Source: Pricia antarctica
GTDB taxonomy: Bacteria > Bacteroidota > Bacteroidia > Flavobacteriales > Flavobacteriaceae
DNA: 64,000 bases
Reading direction: 5' to 3'
NCBI RefSeq assembly: GCF_900101815.1
Contig: NZ_FNAO01000001.1
Coordinates: forward strand, 186,001 to 250,000
In this document: positions 61,911-64,000 of the stretch, in pieces
How positions within the stretch are numbered: the stretch's first letter is position 1
Layout of the letters: each line of letters opens with the position of its first letter
Made by a program: the position numbers and the translations under genes
The notes under the pieces: generated by a model
The model's input: only the letters and a program-made list of their open reading frames with translations
Told to the model about the DNA's origin: nothing
The model's database searches: none

Positions 61911-64000
61911 ATGTCCGAGAACACTAAAGAACAGCAAAGACTTGACGAACACTATTCTAAAAAGAAAGATTGGCTCAAATGGGGACCTTACCTCAGCGAA
62001 CGCCAATGGGGAACCGTGCGGGAAGATTATAGTCCGAACGGCGATGCCTGGGCCTATTTTCCTCACGATCAGTCCCGTAGCCGTACTTACCGTTGGGGCG
62101 AGGACGGCTTGGCGGGAATTTCGGACCGCTATTGTAACCTCTGTTTCTCGGTCGCCCTTTGGAACGGGAAAGATCCCATTTTAAAGGAACGGTTGTTTGG
62201 CCTTACCGGCCCCCAAGGTAACCATGGCGAAGATGTAAAAGAGCTGTATTACTATCTTGAAAATACACCTTCCCACAGCTATATGAAACAGTTGTACAAA
62301 TATCCCCAGAACGAATTTCCGTATGAACAACTGTTGGAGAATAACCAAAAACGCAGCAAAGAGGATACGGAATACGAACTTTTGGATACCGGCATTTTCG
62401 ATAACAACGCGTATTTTGATGTCTACACTGAATATGCCAAAGCCGATGGGGAAGACATCCTCATAAAAATATCAATAAGCAACCGCGCTCCGAATGCCGC
62501 TCCCGTTGCCTTGCTTCCCACCCTTTGGATACGTAACTTTTGGAGCTTTACCGGTATGCCCGAGAAACCAGTAATCAAAAAGCAAGGCGAAAAAGAATCG
62601 CCCCATGTTTCGGTGGATCACGCTTATGTCGGCAAATACAACCTGTATTTCGATACCCCGAACAGGTTGCTTTTTACGCAGAACGAGACCAATATGGAAC
62701 GGGTCTTCGATGGCACCAACGACCATCCCTTTAAAAAAGATCTTTTTAACGAGGCCGTTGTTAACGGAGATTATTCCCTTGCGGAAAAAAACACCGAAGG
62801 TACCAAGTTCGCGCCCCTATACGAACTGAATATCGAAGCGGGCGAAACCAAGACCATCCGATTACGGCTTACCCCGGAAACTTTGGGTTCCCCCTTTGAT
62901 CAAAGTTTCGATTCCGTTTTTTCGGAAAGGATGAAGGAATCCCGCTCGTTTTTAGAGTCGCTAACGGAAAACTCCTCCGAAGAACAACGTGAAATCCAAA
63001 AACAGGCCTTTGCCGGATTGCTGTGGACGAAGCAGTACTACAATTACGATGTGGAGCAATGGTTAAAGGGCGATCCGAATACTTCACCGCCGCAGGAACG
63101 CCTTCACGGCAGGAACAGCAACTGGACAACCCTACGCAACCACGACATACTCTCCATGCCCGATGCTTGGGAATACCCTTGGTTCGCGGCGTGGGACAGT
63201 GCCTTTCACTGCGTTACCTTCTCTATGGTGGACCATCAGTTCGCTAAAAAACAACTGTTGCTGTTCACAAAGGAGTGGTACATGGCCGCCAACGGGCAGA
63301 TACCCGCCTATGAATGGAATTTCAGTGATGTCAACCCGCCTGTACAGGCCTGGGCAGCCCTACAGATCTATCAGATGGAACAGCGCAAAACGGGCAAGGG
63401 CGATATCAAATTCCTGAAGCGTATGTTCAACAAGCTGGCCCTGAACTTTACCTGGTGGGTCAATCGTGAGGACAGCCTCAACAACAACGTCTTCGAAGGC
63501 GGCTTTTTGGGCCTCGATAACATCGGGGTATTTGATCGTAGCAACGGTATACCCGGTGGCGGTATTCTAGAACAGGTAGACGGCACTTCGTGGATGGCGC
63601 TCTACTGCCTCAATATGCTGGAAATAGCCTTGGAAATCTCTATGGACGACGATACTTTCGAAGATATGTGCCTAAAATATTTCGGGCATTTTGTCTTTAT
63701 CGCCGAGGCCCTGAACAAAATTAGTGAGGACTCGTCGAGTTCATGGGACGAGCAAGAAGGATTCTTTTATGACAAGTTGATCCTTCCCAATGGGCAATCG
63801 CAGCTCATCAAGGTACGCTCCATTTCAGGCCTATTGTCGATGACCGGCGTCCTCAACATCAGAAAGGAACATTTGAGCAAACTGCCGCGCTTTAAGTCGA
63901 GTATGGAATGGTATCGAAGGTATCGTATGGACACCCAAAAATATCAGGTCATGGAAGAATATGCTACCGACAAGGATGTGCTTTTGTCACTGGTGCCCCT
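61911..64000 (+). CDS. GH63/MGH1-like glycoside hydrolase, cut by window end
   Basis: The frame opens at ATG 61911 (MSENTKEQQRLDEHYSKKKD) and runs past the right edge, giving 696 residues. The N-terminal WGPYLSERQWGTVREDYSPN, then WAYFPHDQSRSRTYRWGEDG, matches the glucosidase type of bacterial GH63-related enzymes (MGH1-like), and the (alpha/alpha)6 barrel region contains WEYPWFAAWDSAFHCVTFSM with a candidate catalytic Asp and PAYEWNFSDVNPPVQAWAAL. No signal peptide is visible, so it should be cytoplasmic. It likely cleaves an alpha-glucoside or mannosyl-type glycoside. It begins 160 bp after the divergent ankyrin gene. Confidence 0.88.
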   Translation, partial: MSENTKEQQRLDEHYSKKKDWLKWGPYLSERQWGTVREDYSPNGDAWAYFPHDQSRSRTYRWGEDGLAGISDRYCNLCFSVALWNGKDPILKERLFGLTGPQGNHGEDVKELYYYLENTPSHSYMKQLYKYPQNEFPYEQLLENNQKRSKEDTEYELLDTGIFDNNAYFDVYTEYAKADGEDILIKISISNRAPNAAPVALLPTLWIRNFWSFTGMPEKPVIKKQGEKESPHVSVDHAYVGKYNLYFDTPNRLLFTQNETNMERVFDGTNDHPFKKDLFNEAVVNGDYSLAEKNTEGTKFAPLYELNIEAGETKTIRLRLTPETLGSPFDQSFDSVFSERMKESRSFLESLTENSSEEQREIQKQAFAGLLWTKQYYNYDVEQWLKGDPNTSPPQERLHGRNSNWTTLRNHDILSMPDAWEYPWFAAWDSAFHCVTFSMVDHQFAKKQLLLFTKEWYMAANGQIPAYEWNFSDVNPPVQAWAALQIYQMEQRKTGKGDIKFLKRMFNKLALNFTWWVNREDSLNNNVFEGGFLGLDNIGVFDRSNGIPGGGILEQVDGTSWMALYCLNMLEIALEISMDDDTFEDMCLKYFGHFVFIAEALNKISEDSSSSWDEQEGFFYDKLILPNGQSQLIKVRSISGLLSMTGVLNIRKEHLSKLPRFKSSMEWYRRYRMDTQKYQVMEEYATDKDVLLSLVP

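Noticed and set aside
61277-64000. Polysaccharide utilisation locus at the right end
   Set aside because: The GH63-like enzyme and GH130 protein lie apart with housekeeping genes between, and no SusC/D pair or sulfatase is present in the window.

Overview
The window reads as a stretch of chromosome from a marine-type member of the Flavobacteriaceae (Bacteroidota). The evidence is the gliding genes gldD and gldE downstream of mutY and ssb, two TonB-dependent receptors, a DUF4270 lipoprotein, a detached atpD-atpC pair with a short epsilon subunit, the ligase-associated helicase/PdeM pair, several TTG/GTG starts, little Shine-Dalgarno signal, and promoter boxes of the TAnnTTTG type. Genus and species cannot be fixed from the sequence alone. 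No rRNA, tRNA, CRISPR array, prophage or complete insertion sequence was seen.

Layout. 1-9.5 kb: end of a ligase-associated helicase and pdeM (DNA repair), a TspO-related membrane protein, a flavoprotein disulfide oxidoreductase, mfd, two membrane proteins, one of them a membrane-anchored LuxR-type regulator. 9.5-16.1 kb: a SnoaL-like secreted protein and a sugar-related group (Tat-exported Gfo/Idh/MocA oxidoreductase, CE7-type esterase, EamA transporters, 2,3-diketo-L-gulonate reductase family enzyme). 16.2-23.2 kb: gldD-gldE-ssb-mutY on the minus strand, and HU, a 29-residue very basic protein, RNase G and recX on the plus strand. 23.3-31.6 kb: an outer-membrane protein, a JmjC/cupin protein, and a biotin cluster transcribed leftwards (bioF, DUF2007/zinc-ribbon protein, bioD, bioA, ketoacyl synthase, bioB). 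31.8-46.6 kb: an M61 peptidase, GNAT, atpC-atpD, a large TonB receptor, glmS, DUF4270 lipoprotein, a short glycogen synthase, panC-panD and an LPG-synthase-like membrane protein. 46.7-64 kb: an esterase fold without its serine, a GH130 protein, radA, an aldo/keto reductase with a tiny membrane ORF, exonuclease III, a second TonB receptor, glyS, a coiled-coil membrane protein, comF, an Ig-like lipoprotein, a nitrilase, an ankyrin protein and the start of a GH63-like glycosidase.

The most unusual signals are not single genes. Three conserved genes (mfd, the biotin-cluster ketoacyl synthase, and bioF) each carry two in-frame extra segments whose DNA resembles short GC-richer palindromic repeats also present between genes, much like the Rickettsia palindromic elements that spread inside coding regions. 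A roughly 175-bp imperfect palindrome fills the divergent bioF/M61 intergenic region. bioB has a leader with a promoter box followed by an intrinsic-terminator-like hairpin and an upstream segment able to pair with its loop, so it is a candidate attenuator. Two long homopolymers (C10 in mfd, G9 in a TonB receptor) could be slippage sites. All functional statements are inferred from sequence features and family knowledge; no database search was run.
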